Notes under the pieces: model-generated
The model's input: only the letters and a program-made list of their open reading frames with translations
Told to the model about the DNA's origin: nothing
The model's database searches: none
Shown: one piece after another, positions 1 through 4,726 of the stretch
Layout of the letters: every line of letters begins with the position of its first letter
Position numbering within the stretch: position 1 is the first letter of the stretch
Program-made: the position numbers and the translations under genes
Source of the DNA: a virus
DNA: 25,531 bases
Virus record (IMG/VR): IMGVR_UViG_3300046809_000909
Location: 1 to 25,531 of that record
Reading direction: 5' to 3' (one strand)

Positions 1-279
1 GTGGACCGCGAAGATCTGGAAATGATGCGCGAGGCTCGCCGGAACGGCGAGACCATCACGACGCACGACGCGCGCAAGATCGCCTCTTGGTATCAGTCCC
101 CCGGTCGCGACGGAATCGGGTTCGCTCAGTTCGCGTCCACCGGCACGCTTCCGACTCGCCGAGACATGGAACGCGCTATCAGCCGTGAGCAGCGGGACGC
201 CGGTCCGATCGAGCGGGGCGCCCTGGCCGCGCTCCGGTTCTACGTCCGCAACCCGCGTCTCCGTCCGGACGCGCTGTGA
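1..279 (+). CDS. Small phage protein, unknown function (may be 5' truncated)
   Basis: Codes for 92 residues from a GTG at the first base of the window, so an upstream start cannot be excluded. The protein is charged and soluble, with no membrane segment. The stretch from about residue 22 to 85 (DARKIASWYQSP, then an FAQFASTG stretch, then RGALAALRFYV) resembles small alpha-helical proteins common in Streptomyces phages, with an alternating helix pattern and a conserved-looking SWY; this is recognition by eye only. Its stop overlaps the next gene's GTG start (GTGA at 276-279), which indicates translational coupling in a rightward operon of small genes. No enzymatic motif is visible. Confidence 0.7.
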   Translation: MDREDLEMMREARRNGETITTHDARKIASWYQSPGRDGIGFAQFASTGTLPTRRDMERAISREQRDAGPIERGALAALRFYVRNPRLRPDAL

Positions 280-458
280 GTGCCTGGCGTGACCGCGTAG
301 CGGTTTCCTACCGGCGCCTCATGGCGCACTGCGCAACGTGCGCCCTCTGCGAAGTGCAGACGTACGGATATCACCAGATCACTAACCCTCATGGGCAGTG
401 CGCGGACGGGATGGCGCTTCTGACTGCCCACGAAGACGCTATACAGGCGGAGGACTGA
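276..458 (+). CDS. Small cysteine-containing protein, unknown function
   Basis: Encodes 60 residues starting at GTG inside the GTGA overlap with the preceding gene. An HCATCALC stretch near residues 18-25 supplies three cysteines and a histidine, and another cysteine lies at about residue 42 (HGQC), so a single zinc-binding site is possible. No catalytic motif is seen. Gene order and overlap place it in the same rightward transcript as its neighbours. Real gene status rests on the overlap and on the good ribosome binding site of the next gene; the function is unknown. Confidence 0.65.
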   Translation: MSAWRDRVAVSYRRLMAHCATCALCEVQTYGYHQITNPHGQCADGMALLTAHEDAIQAED

Positions 459-461
459 CCC

Positions 462-686
462 ATGATCGGGTTTATCGCGTTCGGCGCGCTGGTCGCGCTC
501 GGCATCATCCACGCTCGCCGGAAGCGGCGTGAAGCGGAAGCGCGCGAAATCGTCGCAGCGCACAAGGCGCGGCAGGCACGCGCTGAGGCTGACAAGGCAG
601 TGGCCGAATTGGAGCTTCACAAGGCGCAGAATCCGCCCCGCCGTCCGGGGCGTCCGCGCAAGGCGCCGGAAGGGACTGCGGAATGA
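462..686 (+). CDS. Small membrane-anchored basic protein with AT-hook-like tail
   Basis: Encodes 74 residues. Residues 2-17 form a hydrophobic N-terminal segment that could be a signal anchor. Residues 18-56 are highly charged and rich in Arg, Lys, Glu and Ala, predicted as a helix or coiled coil. The C-terminal part carries RRPGRPRK at residues 60-67, which matches the core of an AT-hook (GRP flanked by basic residues). The start ATG is supported by a GGAGG at 449-453. A membrane anchor joined to a DNA-binding tail could tether DNA to the membrane, but this is inference; the tail could simply be a basic cytoplasmic domain. It overlaps the next gene by four bases. Confidence 0.7.
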   Translation: MIGFIAFGALVALGIIHARRKRREAEAREIVAAHKARQARAEADKAVAELELHKAQNPPRRPGRPRKAPEGTAE

Positions 687-922
687 TGGGCCCGTTTGAA
701 TCCGTCGCCATCCGAACCGCTGGCGGCCTGGCGACAGACACCGTGTGCCTTAACCGGTGGCTCAACCTGAAAACGGCCGGACACCCGGACGTGTACACGT
801 CGGAAGAGATAGCCGACTCCACCAGGGCGGCAGAGATCTACACGCACGTTCTGAAAGAGCGCAAGCAAGCGTCCCGGTGGGACGCGTCCGCCCACACCTG
901 TCGATTCTGCAAGAGCGTCTAG
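683..922 (+). CDS. Small protein with C-terminal CxxC, unknown function
   Basis: Encodes 79 residues from an ATG that overlaps the upstream stop (ATGA), as expected for coupled translation. The protein is soluble and mixed alpha/beta, with a cysteine at about residue 22 and HTCRFCKS at the very C terminus. That terminal CxxC with the adjacent histidine could bind zinc or be redox active. It is the last gene of the rightward operon, and a strong intrinsic terminator begins 14 bases after its stop. I do not recognise a family. Confidence 0.65.
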   Translation: MMGPFESVAIRTAGGLATDTVCLNRWLNLKTAGHPDVYTSEEIADSTRAAEIYTHVLKERKQASRWDASAHTCRFCKSV

Positions 923-935
923 CCCACCAGACAAG

Positions 936-967
936 AAAGACCCTCCCCCAACGGGGAGGGTCTTTTT
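936..967. terminator. Strong bidirectional intrinsic terminator
   Basis: A 13-bp perfect stem with arms AAAGACCCTCCCC (936-948) and GGGGAGGGTCTTT (953-965) encloses a CAAC loop and runs into a T tract (963-967). The A-rich left side gives the reverse strand a short U tract too. It lies between convergent operons, so it probably stops transcripts from both sides. Confidence 0.9.
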
Positions 968-981
968 CGTGTGCCCAGACA

Positions 982-1073
982 TGCCCTTGGGCAACGGAAG
1001 GCCTTAAAGGCGTCTCTCACGGCCTAGCAGACCCCTTAGGGTCTCCCAACACCAGGACGGCCCCACGGGGCCG
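982..1073. other. Hairpin cluster between convergent operons
   Basis: Three perfect inverted repeats occur in this gene-free stretch: TGCCC/GGGCA at 982-993; AGACCC/GGGTCT with a CTTA loop at 1029-1044; and CGGCCCC/GGGGCCG at 1058-1073. They lie downstream of the leftward gene that ends at 1108, so they may act as its terminators, but none has a clear U tract. No gene is seen in 923-1107. Confidence 0.6.
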
Positions 1074-1089
1074 CGTACGGGCCTGCCAG

Positions 1090-1103
1090 ATACCGCCCTT
1101 GAC
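1090..1103 (-). promoter_or_regulatory. Copy 1 of the GTCAAGGGCGGTAA-type motif
   Basis: The minus strand reads GTCAAGGGCGGTAT. It lies four bases beyond the stop of the leftward gene at 1108 and is bracketed by a GATAC/GTATC inverted repeat (1089-1108). It matches other non-coding copies at 2467, 2942, 4734, 4750, 23059 and 23081. The function is unknown; an operator or promoter element is most likely. Confidence 0.55.
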
Positions 1104-1107
1104 GTAT

Positions 1108-1374
1108 CTAGGACAGCGGCCTAGCTAGCCGGAAGTGAACCGCAGACGAAACGGGCTCAACGGCAAACCCGATCGGGGCCGCGCCCCCAACGAACGGCTT
1201 AGCCGAGATAAACGCGTACTCGAACGCTGCGGAAGGGCCCTCCGCGCTCACGGGAAGCCCTGTGACGAGCCGACCGGCCGAGGATGCCACCCATGCCCCG
1301 TCAAGCTCTTCAAGGCCGCTCTCAACGTCTTCCGTAGCCAGGTCCCACACCACGGTCACCATGAATTCAGACAT
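1108..1374 (-). CDS. Hypothetical phage protein, last gene of the leftward cassette
   Basis: Encodes 88 residues beginning MSEFMVTVVWDL. The predicted pattern is alternating beta strands and a helix, with a hydrophobic Ala/Gly-rich middle (FEYAFISAKPFVGGAA) that is too irregular for a clear membrane span. The opening beta strand followed by an acidic helix and AWVASSAG suggests a compact alpha/beta fold. No catalytic residues can be assigned and no strong ribosome binding site precedes the ATG. A terminator-like hairpin at 1403-1428 separates it from the upstream gene, so it depends on read-through or its own promoter. Confidence 0.7.
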   Translation of the reverse strand: MSEFMVTVVWDLATEDVESGLEELDGAWVASSAGRLVTGLPVSAEGPSAAFEYAFISAKPFVGGAAPIGFAVEPVSSAVHFRLARPLS

Positions 1375-1402
1375 AGCGCCAGCGTAGCCGGAAACGCGAA
1401 AC

Positions 1403-1428
1403 GGGCCGCCCCCCTACGGGGACGGCCC
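1403..1428 (-). terminator. Intrinsic terminator of the leftward cassette
   Basis: On the minus strand a GGGCCGTCCCC arm is followed by GTAG and a GGGGGCGGCCC arm, pairing almost completely, then GTTTCG. It sits between the stop of the gene ending at 1441 and the start at 1374. The short U tract suggests partial termination. Confidence 0.65.
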
Positions 1429-1440
1429 TTTGGTGCCTTC

Positions 1441-1713
1441 CTACAGCTCTGAGAAGTCCACACCGAACATGGATAGCCAGTGCGCCAGCCTCAGAACGTC
1501 TTGCACGTCCTCCGGGTACCGGTAGCGCAGTCGCGTCCGTAGGTAGTCCGGGACGTCCGACCAGCGGTCGGCCGGAACCCATTGGAGCTTAACCCACGTA
1601 GCCACTAGGCCAAGCTTCCGACCGGGCACGTACTCCGTTGTCACCTTGTACCCCTGGGATGCCGCTATAGCCGCTATGCGGTCAACGGCGGCCGGAATCT
1701 CAAACAGGGGCAC
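1441..1713 (-). CDS. Hypothetical phage protein, Trp-rich
   Basis: Encodes 90 residues from a GTG whose G overlaps the stop of the upstream gene (TAGTG). An ATG at 1770 would give 109 residues but forces a 58-bp overlap, so the coupled GTG with GGAAGG about 11 bases upstream is preferred. The protein starts with a helix (PAAVDRIAAIAASQGYKV), then beta strands with VATWVKLQWVPADRW, then a helical end with several tryptophans and arginines. The fold looks like a small alpha/beta domain. No motif identifies a function. Confidence 0.7.
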   Translation of the reverse strand: MPLFEIPAAVDRIAAIAASQGYKVTTEYVPGRKLGLVATWVKLQWVPADRWSDVPDYLRTRLRYRYPEDVQDVLRLAHWLSMFGVDFSEL

Positions 1714-1901
1714 TAGACCAGCCTTCCATCCGGCGTAACGGTCCAGATGTGACCCTCGATCCGCTCCCACCCGATCGGCTCCGCGAGGAACGTCCGCGTT
1801 CCGTCCATTTGGGTGATCCGAATGAGGCGGTACTCAGTCCCGTTGATCAGCCGGAAGAAAGCCTCATACCGCGTTCCGTTCGGAATCCGGTAGTCCGCCA
1901 T
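1713..1901 (-). CDS. Small beta-rich hypothetical protein
   Basis: Encodes 62 residues from ATG at 1901 (MADYRIPNGTRYEAFF). The reading frame extends upstream to 1973 but would then overlap the secreted-protein gene by 52 bases; the ATG at 1901 leaves a 20-base gap after that gene's stop. Alternating hydrophobic residues (EYRLIRITQMDG, TFLAEPIGWERIEGHIWTV) suggest a small all-beta barrel. It couples to the next gene through TAGTG. Function unknown. Confidence 0.7.
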   Translation of the reverse strand: MADYRIPNGTRYEAFFRLINGTEYRLIRITQMDGTRTFLAEPIGWERIEGHIWTVTPDGRLV

Positions 1902-1921
1902 AGTGCGACGTGGCCCGATCT

Positions 1922-2395
1922 TCACTTGCAGCCCCCGAACCACTTCACCGGAGACTGAACGGTCACGACCCACCGGCCGTCATGCACGTAGCTGGTAGTC
2001 GTGTTGTACCAACCGGCCACCGGGCAACCGTCATACATGGCGTCACAGCCGTAGCCGTCCCATGAACGGGCCGTCGCAGACTGCCCGCGCACCGGGTACG
2101 CCCTGCCACGCGCAACCCGGTTGAGCTGCACGCGGCATTCCGACACCCGACCAGCCTTGACCGACGTCTCTCCGATCACGTTGGTAATCGCCTCAGCGCC
2201 AAAGTGCCCGTTCGTAATGCGACCGGCGCAAGCGTCGCTGATCACACCCCGATAGGTGTACTGCACACCCTTCACAGTGCTACGGCAGCTGTACGGGTTA
2301 GTGCTGGCAGCACTGGCGCGCACAGCACCAACGGCCGTCATGCCCAACAGCAGGCCGATCAACAGTGCCGTGACCTGCCCTAGACGCTTCCACAT
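1922..2395 (-). CDS. Secreted six-cysteine protein
   Basis: Encodes 157 residues. The N terminus is a textbook Sec signal peptide: MWKRLG, a hydrophobic core at residues 8-24, and a likely signal peptidase site after ASA near residues 27-30. There is no lipobox cysteine. The mature part has six cysteines (residues 37, 56, 87, 117, 124, 156), enough for three disulfides, which fits an extracellular location. The start ATG is preceded by AGAGAGG on the minus strand. It is the first gene of the leftward cassette and is separated from lysis and tail genes, so a role as a lysogen or infected-cell surface factor (for example superinfection exclusion) is possible but unproven. No homologous family is recognised. 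Confidence 0.8.
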   Translation of the reverse strand: MWKRLGQVTALLIGLLLGMTAVGAVRASAASTNPYSCRSTVKGVQYTYRGVISDACAGRITNGHFGAEAITNVIGETSVKAGRVSECRVQLNRVARGRAYPVRGQSATARSWDGYGCDAMYDGCPVAGWYNTTTSYVHDGRWVVTVQSPVKWFGGCK

Positions 2396-2417
2396 GGCTT
2401 GCTTGCCTCTCTTGTCT

Positions 2418-2436
2418 GGGGCTGCTGTACAGCCCC
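2418..2436 (-). promoter_or_regulatory. Leader hairpin of the secreted-protein gene
   Basis: GGGGCTG (2418-2424) and CAGCCCC (2430-2436) form a perfect 7-bp stem with a 5-base loop, 23 bases upstream of the ATG on the minus strand. It also contains the palindrome GCTGTACAGC. It could be an mRNA leader stem or an operator. Confidence 0.45.
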
Positions 2437-2461
2437 CCGTTTCATGCTGGCGGGATCAGTA

Positions 2462-2488
2462 GACACGTCAAGGGAACTACGTGTCAAG
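2462..2488. promoter_or_regulatory. Copy 2 of the GTCAAG motif, inside an inverted repeat
   Basis: GTCAAGGGAACTAC at 2467-2480 is flanked by the perfect inverted repeat GACACGT (2462-2468) and ACGTGTC (2479-2485). A second GTCAAG begins at 2483, exactly 16 bases after the first. The 14-base motif is identical to the minus-strand copy at 23059-23072. It lies upstream of the leftward secreted-protein gene and is well placed for an operator. Confidence 0.6.
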
Positions 2489-2628
2489 CCCAAGCAAGAG
2501 CAGACAAGGCACGGCAGGCAGCCGTGCATAGAGGAGTGCCACCGGCAAGGCACAGCACAGACAGGCACGAAGTAAGGCAGCCCTAACCCATCCCCCGGAA
2601 TTCAGACCCCACCCGCCTAGACCAGGCG

Positions 2629-2692
2629 CCCGACCACGGTCGGGGGATCAGATAAGTACCCAGTTGGCAGGTTCTCATCACAAGAGCCTGCC
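2629..2692. other. Two hairpins flanking the AT-rich island
   Basis: CCCGACC (2629-2635) pairs with GGTCGGG (2638-2644). GGCAGG with CTC (2666-2676) pairs with GAG and CCTGCC (2684-2692), with a two-base bulge. Neither is followed by a T tract, so they are recorded as structures and not as terminators. Confidence 0.5.
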
Positions 2693-2699
2693 CTGTTCC

Positions 2700-2783
2700 G
2701 GTATGTCCAAATTTGATATCAAGAATGATAGTTAGAAACAAAAGTATGGGGATAGGGGGGTCAAAAGTGTAATGTCCGATTTG
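2700..2783. promoter_or_regulatory. AT-rich island with palindrome and direct repeat
   Basis: This is the only clearly AT-rich stretch in the window. It contains the perfect palindrome TTGATATCAA (2713-2722) and an imperfect direct repeat, ATGTCCAAATTTG (2703-2715) and ATGTCCGATTTG (2772-2783). It is followed at 2755-2760 by six Gs. A clear -35/-10 pair cannot be fixed by eye on either strand. Possible roles are divergent promoter, protein-binding site (such as IHF-like bending for packaging) or replication-related unwinding element. Confidence 0.4.
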
Positions 2784-2941
2784 GCCAGGACCCGCGCAGG
2801 CTTATTTTTTACGCTGCATGTTTGGCCGGCCTTTTGCACCACAACGCAAAGAGGGCCCCCAGTGGGGCCCCGGTCGATCGCTCGACGTGGGGGCCGTTGA
2901 AGGCCCAGCGGGAGCAAGCTAAGCACGCCTCAGGGCACGCC

Positions 2942-2955
2942 GTCAAGCGCGGTAA
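2942..2955 (+). promoter_or_regulatory. Copy 3 of the GTCAAG motif
   Basis: GTCAAGCGCGGTAA, differing from the 23081 copy at one position. It lies inside a CGTCA/TGACG inverted repeat (2941-2961), just upstream of the hairpin array. Confidence 0.5.
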
Positions 2956-2999
2956 GTGACGAATCTCGCGGGTTAGCCGCGTTCTTTCACGATTACAGC

Positions 3000-3367
3000 C
3001 GTGATCCTGGCGGATCACGCTGTGTTGTGTGACCAAGGCCACACGAGCAAGGCGAACACCCCTCGGCAAGGGGTCACCGATGTATAGGTTAGAGCCCCTG
3101 GGGGGGGTAAGGGGGGGCCAAGTATGGCCCCTTAGGGCCAAGGGCTCTCAAGAGCCCCGAAGGGCGCCAGCCCGAGAGGGGCTGACACCCGACAACCCCA
3201 GAAGCGGCCTCAGGGCCGCTAAGTAAAGACCTAGCGCGCATGCGCGCAAGCTACGGCGTCCGCTCCTTCGGGCTACCGCCGCTTCAACTACCCGCCGGTG
3301 ATCCCGGCGGGGAGGCCACATGCCGCCCTTGAGGGGCGGATATCGCATCGGCGCTTACCGCCGATGC
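3000..3367. other. Dense hairpin array upstream of the HNH gene
   Basis: Consecutive inverted repeats with different sequences fill this stretch. Clear stems: CGTGATCC/GGATCACG (3000-3019), ACCCCT/AGGGGT (3058-3074), TGGCCC/GGGCCA (3125-3140), GGGCTC/GAGCCC (3142-3157), CAGCCC/GGGCTG (3168-3184), AGCGGCC/GGCCGCT (3203-3220), the 14-bp palindrome GCGCGCATGCGCGC (3234-3247), CGGCG/CGCCG (3254-3281), CCCGCCGG/CCGGCGGG (3291-3311), CCGCCC/GGGCGG (3323-3339), and GCATCGGCG/CGCCGATGC (3345-3367). GGGGCCA (3114-3120) can also pair with TGGCCCC (3125-3131), competing with the third stem. Two G runs (8 and 7) separated by TAA lie at 3100-3117. It may be a structured leader RNA, a series of terminators, or part of the cohesive-end region. 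Confidence 0.7.
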
Positions 3368-3379
3368 TCTTAGGCGGGG

Positions 3380-3667
3380 GTGTTCAAGATCCCTCGGTCT
3401 ATGTGCCGCCGATGCCGGCGGCTTGTTCCTCTCGGTGAAGCCTTTTGTTCGAGGCACCGCGCAGAAGCGCGGTACTCAAACGCGTGGGCGACGAACAGTC
3501 GCCTAGCAAGGCTTGCGCACCCCTGGTGCGTTCGCTGCGGTTCGGTCGTTGACCTCACCGCCGATCACATCATCCCGCGTTCGCGCGGCGGGACAGACGA
3601 ACTCCACAACATCCAAGTTCTGTGCCGGTCCTGCAATTCGCGCAAACACAACCACCGAGGGGGGTGA
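3380..3667 (+). CDS. HNH endonuclease
   Basis: Encodes 95 residues. Residues 50-53 and 82-85 are two CxxC pairs (WCVRCG, LCRSCN) that bind a structural zinc. The HNH core is visible: DH at 62-63 (TADHIIPRSRGG), N78 in the LHNIQVLC stretch, and H90 in SRKHN. An extra N-terminal set C9, C12, C23, H26 suggests a second zinc site. HNH proteins located just before the terminase genes work with the large terminase in cutting packaging sites in HK97-like phages; this is the probable role. The start is GTG at 3380; an ATG at 3401 is an alternative. The stop lies 7 bases before the small terminase ATG, so the two are co-transcribed. Confidence 0.88.
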   Translation: MFKIPRSMCRRCRRLVPLGEAFCSRHRAEARYSNAWATNSRLARLAHPWCVRCGSVVDLTADHIIPRSRGGTDELHNIQVLCRSCNSRKHNHRGG

Positions 3668-3674
3668 AATTCTC

Positions 3675-4133
3675 ATGCCGGGGCCACCGCCGAAGCCAAC
3701 CCACCTGAAGGTTCTGACTGGCAATCCAGGCAACAGGCCTCTTCCTGAGAACGAACCCCAGCCGGCGAAGGGCGAGCCGGTAAAGCCCCCATGGTTGAAG
3801 GGCCGCGCGGCTGCCGCGTGGCGGGAGCTGGTCCCCGAGCTGGCCCGCATCGGGCTTCTCACGGTCGTGGACGGTCACGCACTCGCGGTCTACTGCGAGG
3901 CGTGGGCAACGTACGTCCAGGCCTCCGAGATCGTTCGCACCGAAGGGATTCTGATCGACTCCTACCGGGGCGGGAAGGCGAAGAACCCCGCAGCTCAGAT
4001 CATGAGGGATTCCGCGGATCTGATGATGAAGGTCGGGGGGCAGTTCGGGCTGACGCCCGCGACCCGCGCCCGGCTCCAGGTGCCGGACGACGGCACAGAC
4101 GGATTCGACATGGAGTCGCTTTTGAGCGGCTGA
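3675..4133 (+). CDS. Terminase small subunit, P27-like
   Basis: Encodes 152 residues beginning MPGPPPKPTHLKVLTGNPG, the typical start of P27-family small terminases with its Pro-rich opening and LxGNPGxRPL motif. The middle (AAAAWRELVPELARIGLLTVVDGHALAVYCEAW, residues about 40-75) matches the helical domain of the family, and the C terminus carries GLTPATRARL. The frame is open upstream to 3513, but the ATG at 3675 has GGGGGGTG about 10 bases upstream and gives the family's usual length. The protein recognises the packaging site and assembles the motor with the large subunit. Unusually the large subunit gene is 1.6 kb downstream, separated by tRNAs, a His-rich protein and a winged-helix protein. 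Confidence 0.88.
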   Translation: MPGPPPKPTHLKVLTGNPGNRPLPENEPQPAKGEPVKPPWLKGRAAAAWRELVPELARIGLLTVVDGHALAVYCEAWATYVQASEIVRTEGILIDSYRGGKAKNPAAQIMRDSADLMMKVGGQFGLTPATRARLQVPDDGTDGFDMESLLSG

Positions 4134-4138
4134 GGCTT

Positions 4139-4206
4139 CCAGCGGACGCGGGGGGCCGCTGGATGGCGGTTGAGGCCCCGGGGTTGAGTTCGACTCCCCC
4201 GGGGTT
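4139..4206. other. Two GC-rich hairpins after the small terminase, possibly a tRNA remnant
   Basis: CCAGCGG (4139-4145) pairs with CCGCTGG (4156-4162). CCCCGGGG (4176-4183) pairs with CCCCGGGG (4197-4204) around a loop containing GAGTTCGACTC, which looks like a T-loop. GCGGG near 4147-4152 and CCCGC at 4208-4212 could form an acceptor-like stem, but no anticodon arm fits. It could be a decayed third tRNA or a processing/terminator structure. Confidence 0.4.
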
Positions 4207-4215
4207 TCCCGCAAA

Positions 4216-4290
4216 CTGCCGGTAAGCTCAATTGGCAGAGCTGCCTTCTCAGAATGAAGGCGTGTGCAGGTTCGAGGCCTGCCCGGTCGG
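4216..4290 (+). tRNA. tRNA-like gene, anticodon position reads AGA, C at position 33
   Basis: A complete cloverleaf can be drawn: acceptor 4216-4222 with 4283-4289 (one T-C mismatch and one G-U), U8 A9 at 4223-4224, D arm with a GG-containing loop, anticodon stem CCTTC/GAAGG, 5-base variable loop, and T arm GCAGG/CCTGC with loop TTCGAGG. The CCA is not encoded. The seven-base anticodon loop is TCAGAAT, which puts AGA (Ser-type) at 34-36 but C at 33 in place of the near-universal U. With a nine-base loop (opening C31-G39) a normal-looking CTCAGAA sequence would present CAG. The amino acid identity is therefore uncertain. Confidence 0.75.
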
Positions 4291-4294
4291 CTTT

Positions 4295-4366
4295 TCTCGG
4301 GTAGTTCAATGGCAGAACAGCGGGACTATATCCCGTGCGTTGCGGGTTCGAGTCCCGTCCCGAGAG
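4295..4366 (+). tRNA. tRNA gene, anticodon position reads TAT, C at position 33
   Basis: A near-perfect cloverleaf: acceptor TCTCGGG/CCCGAGA (7 bp), U8 A9, D arm GTTC/GAAC, anticodon stem GCGGG/CCCGT, variable loop GCGTT, and T arm GCGGG/CCCGT with loop TTCGAGT, discriminator G73. CCA is not encoded. The anticodon loop is ACTATAT, which places TAT (Ile, AUA codon) at 34-36 but again C at 33. It begins four bases after the first tRNA, so both come from one precursor. The isoacceptor call is tentative because of the loop. Confidence 0.82.
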
Positions 4367-4381
4367 CTTCAAGGGGGTTAC

Positions 4382-4660
4382 ATGGCACGGCTCGTTCAGA
4401 CCAGGGTTGCGCGGATTCCGCGCGTCAGGGCGCCGAAGGCGGTTCGGGCTCCGAAGCCCCCGAAGCCTCCGAAGGCGGTTTCCCTTCCCGGAGTCACGCT
4501 TGGCCGGACTTCGAACCGGTCGCCCCGCGCAGGGGCGCATGTCCATCACCACCACGCGACGCCGCACGCGCCGCACGCGCACCACGTTCCGCCGCACCAC
4601 ACGCCGCACCACGCGGCGCCGAAGCCCCCCGCCGGCCACCGCCGACACAAGCACCACTGA
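4382..4660 (+). CDS. Basic His/Pro-rich small protein
   Basis: Encodes 92 residues from ATG at 4382, preceded by GGGGGTT (4373-4379). The first half is Arg/Lys/Pro-rich (residues 1-35, with APKPPKPPKA). The second half is dominated by histidine, alanine and proline: HVHHHHATPHAPHAHH from about residue 53, continuing to HRRHKHH at the C terminus, with about 20 histidines. No fold is expected. Such a composition could bind Ni, Zn or Cu, bind nucleic acid in a pH-dependent way, or be a head-associated DNA-compacting peptide; none is demonstrated. The frame is open through the tRNA upstream, but that part is not coding. The pronounced His bias argues for selection on the protein in this frame. 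Confidence 0.6.
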   Translation: MARLVQTRVARIPRVRAPKAVRAPKPPKPPKAVSLPGVTLGRTSNRSPRAGAHVHHHHATPHAPHAHHVPPHHTPHHAAPKPPAGHRRHKHH

Positions 4661-4662
4661 AG

Positions 4663-4726
4663 GCCCGTGTTCCTGAGCGCCCGTGTTCCTGGGCGCTCAC
4701 GTTCCTGAGCGTTCGCGTTCCTGGGC
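4663..4726. repeat. Four tandem 16-bp units with interchangeable stems
   Basis: Four head-to-tail units of exactly 16 bp start at 4663, 4679, 4695 and 4711. Each contains GTTCCTG at the same place (4669, 4685, 4701, 4717). Unit ends are complementary to neighbours: GAGCGCCC (4675-4682) pairs perfectly with GGGCGCTC (4691-4698), which can instead pair with GAGCGTTC (4707-4714). The stems are mutually exclusive, as in an attenuator or in an iteron-like binding array. Confidence 0.8.

Larger units (their letters stand above)
2396..3379. other. Gene-free divergent intergenic region, about 1 kb
   Basis: No credible gene is seen here; the open frames present are crossed by perfect inverted repeats. 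It separates the leftward cassette from the rightward HNH/terminase genes and so must contain promoters for both. From left to right it holds a leader hairpin (2418-2436), a motif copy with direct and inverted repeats (2462-2488), two hairpins (2629-2644, 2666-2692), an AT-rich island (2700-2765), a GGGCCCC/GGGGCCC hairpin (2853-2870), another motif copy (2942-2955), and a dense hairpin array with two long G runs (3000-3367). This is the best place for the phage cohesive end and packaging signals, by position next to the terminase genes. Confidence 0.7.

Noticed and set aside
2809-3348. Several open frames on both strands in the intergenic region
   Set aside because: They are interrupted by perfect hairpins, have Arg/Pro/Gly-biased composition and no ribosome binding site, and look like by-products of GC-rich structured DNA.
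3380-3667. HNH gene as a homing endonuclease in an intron
   Set aside because: No split gene or intron boundary is visible and the position before terminase fits the packaging-type HNH protein.
3513-3674. Upstream extension of the small terminase
   Set aside because: It would overlap the HNH gene over most of its conserved part; the ATG at 3675 gives the typical family start.
4663-4726. CRISPR-like array
   Set aside because: The units are 16 bp with no unique spacers between them and no cas genes are near.
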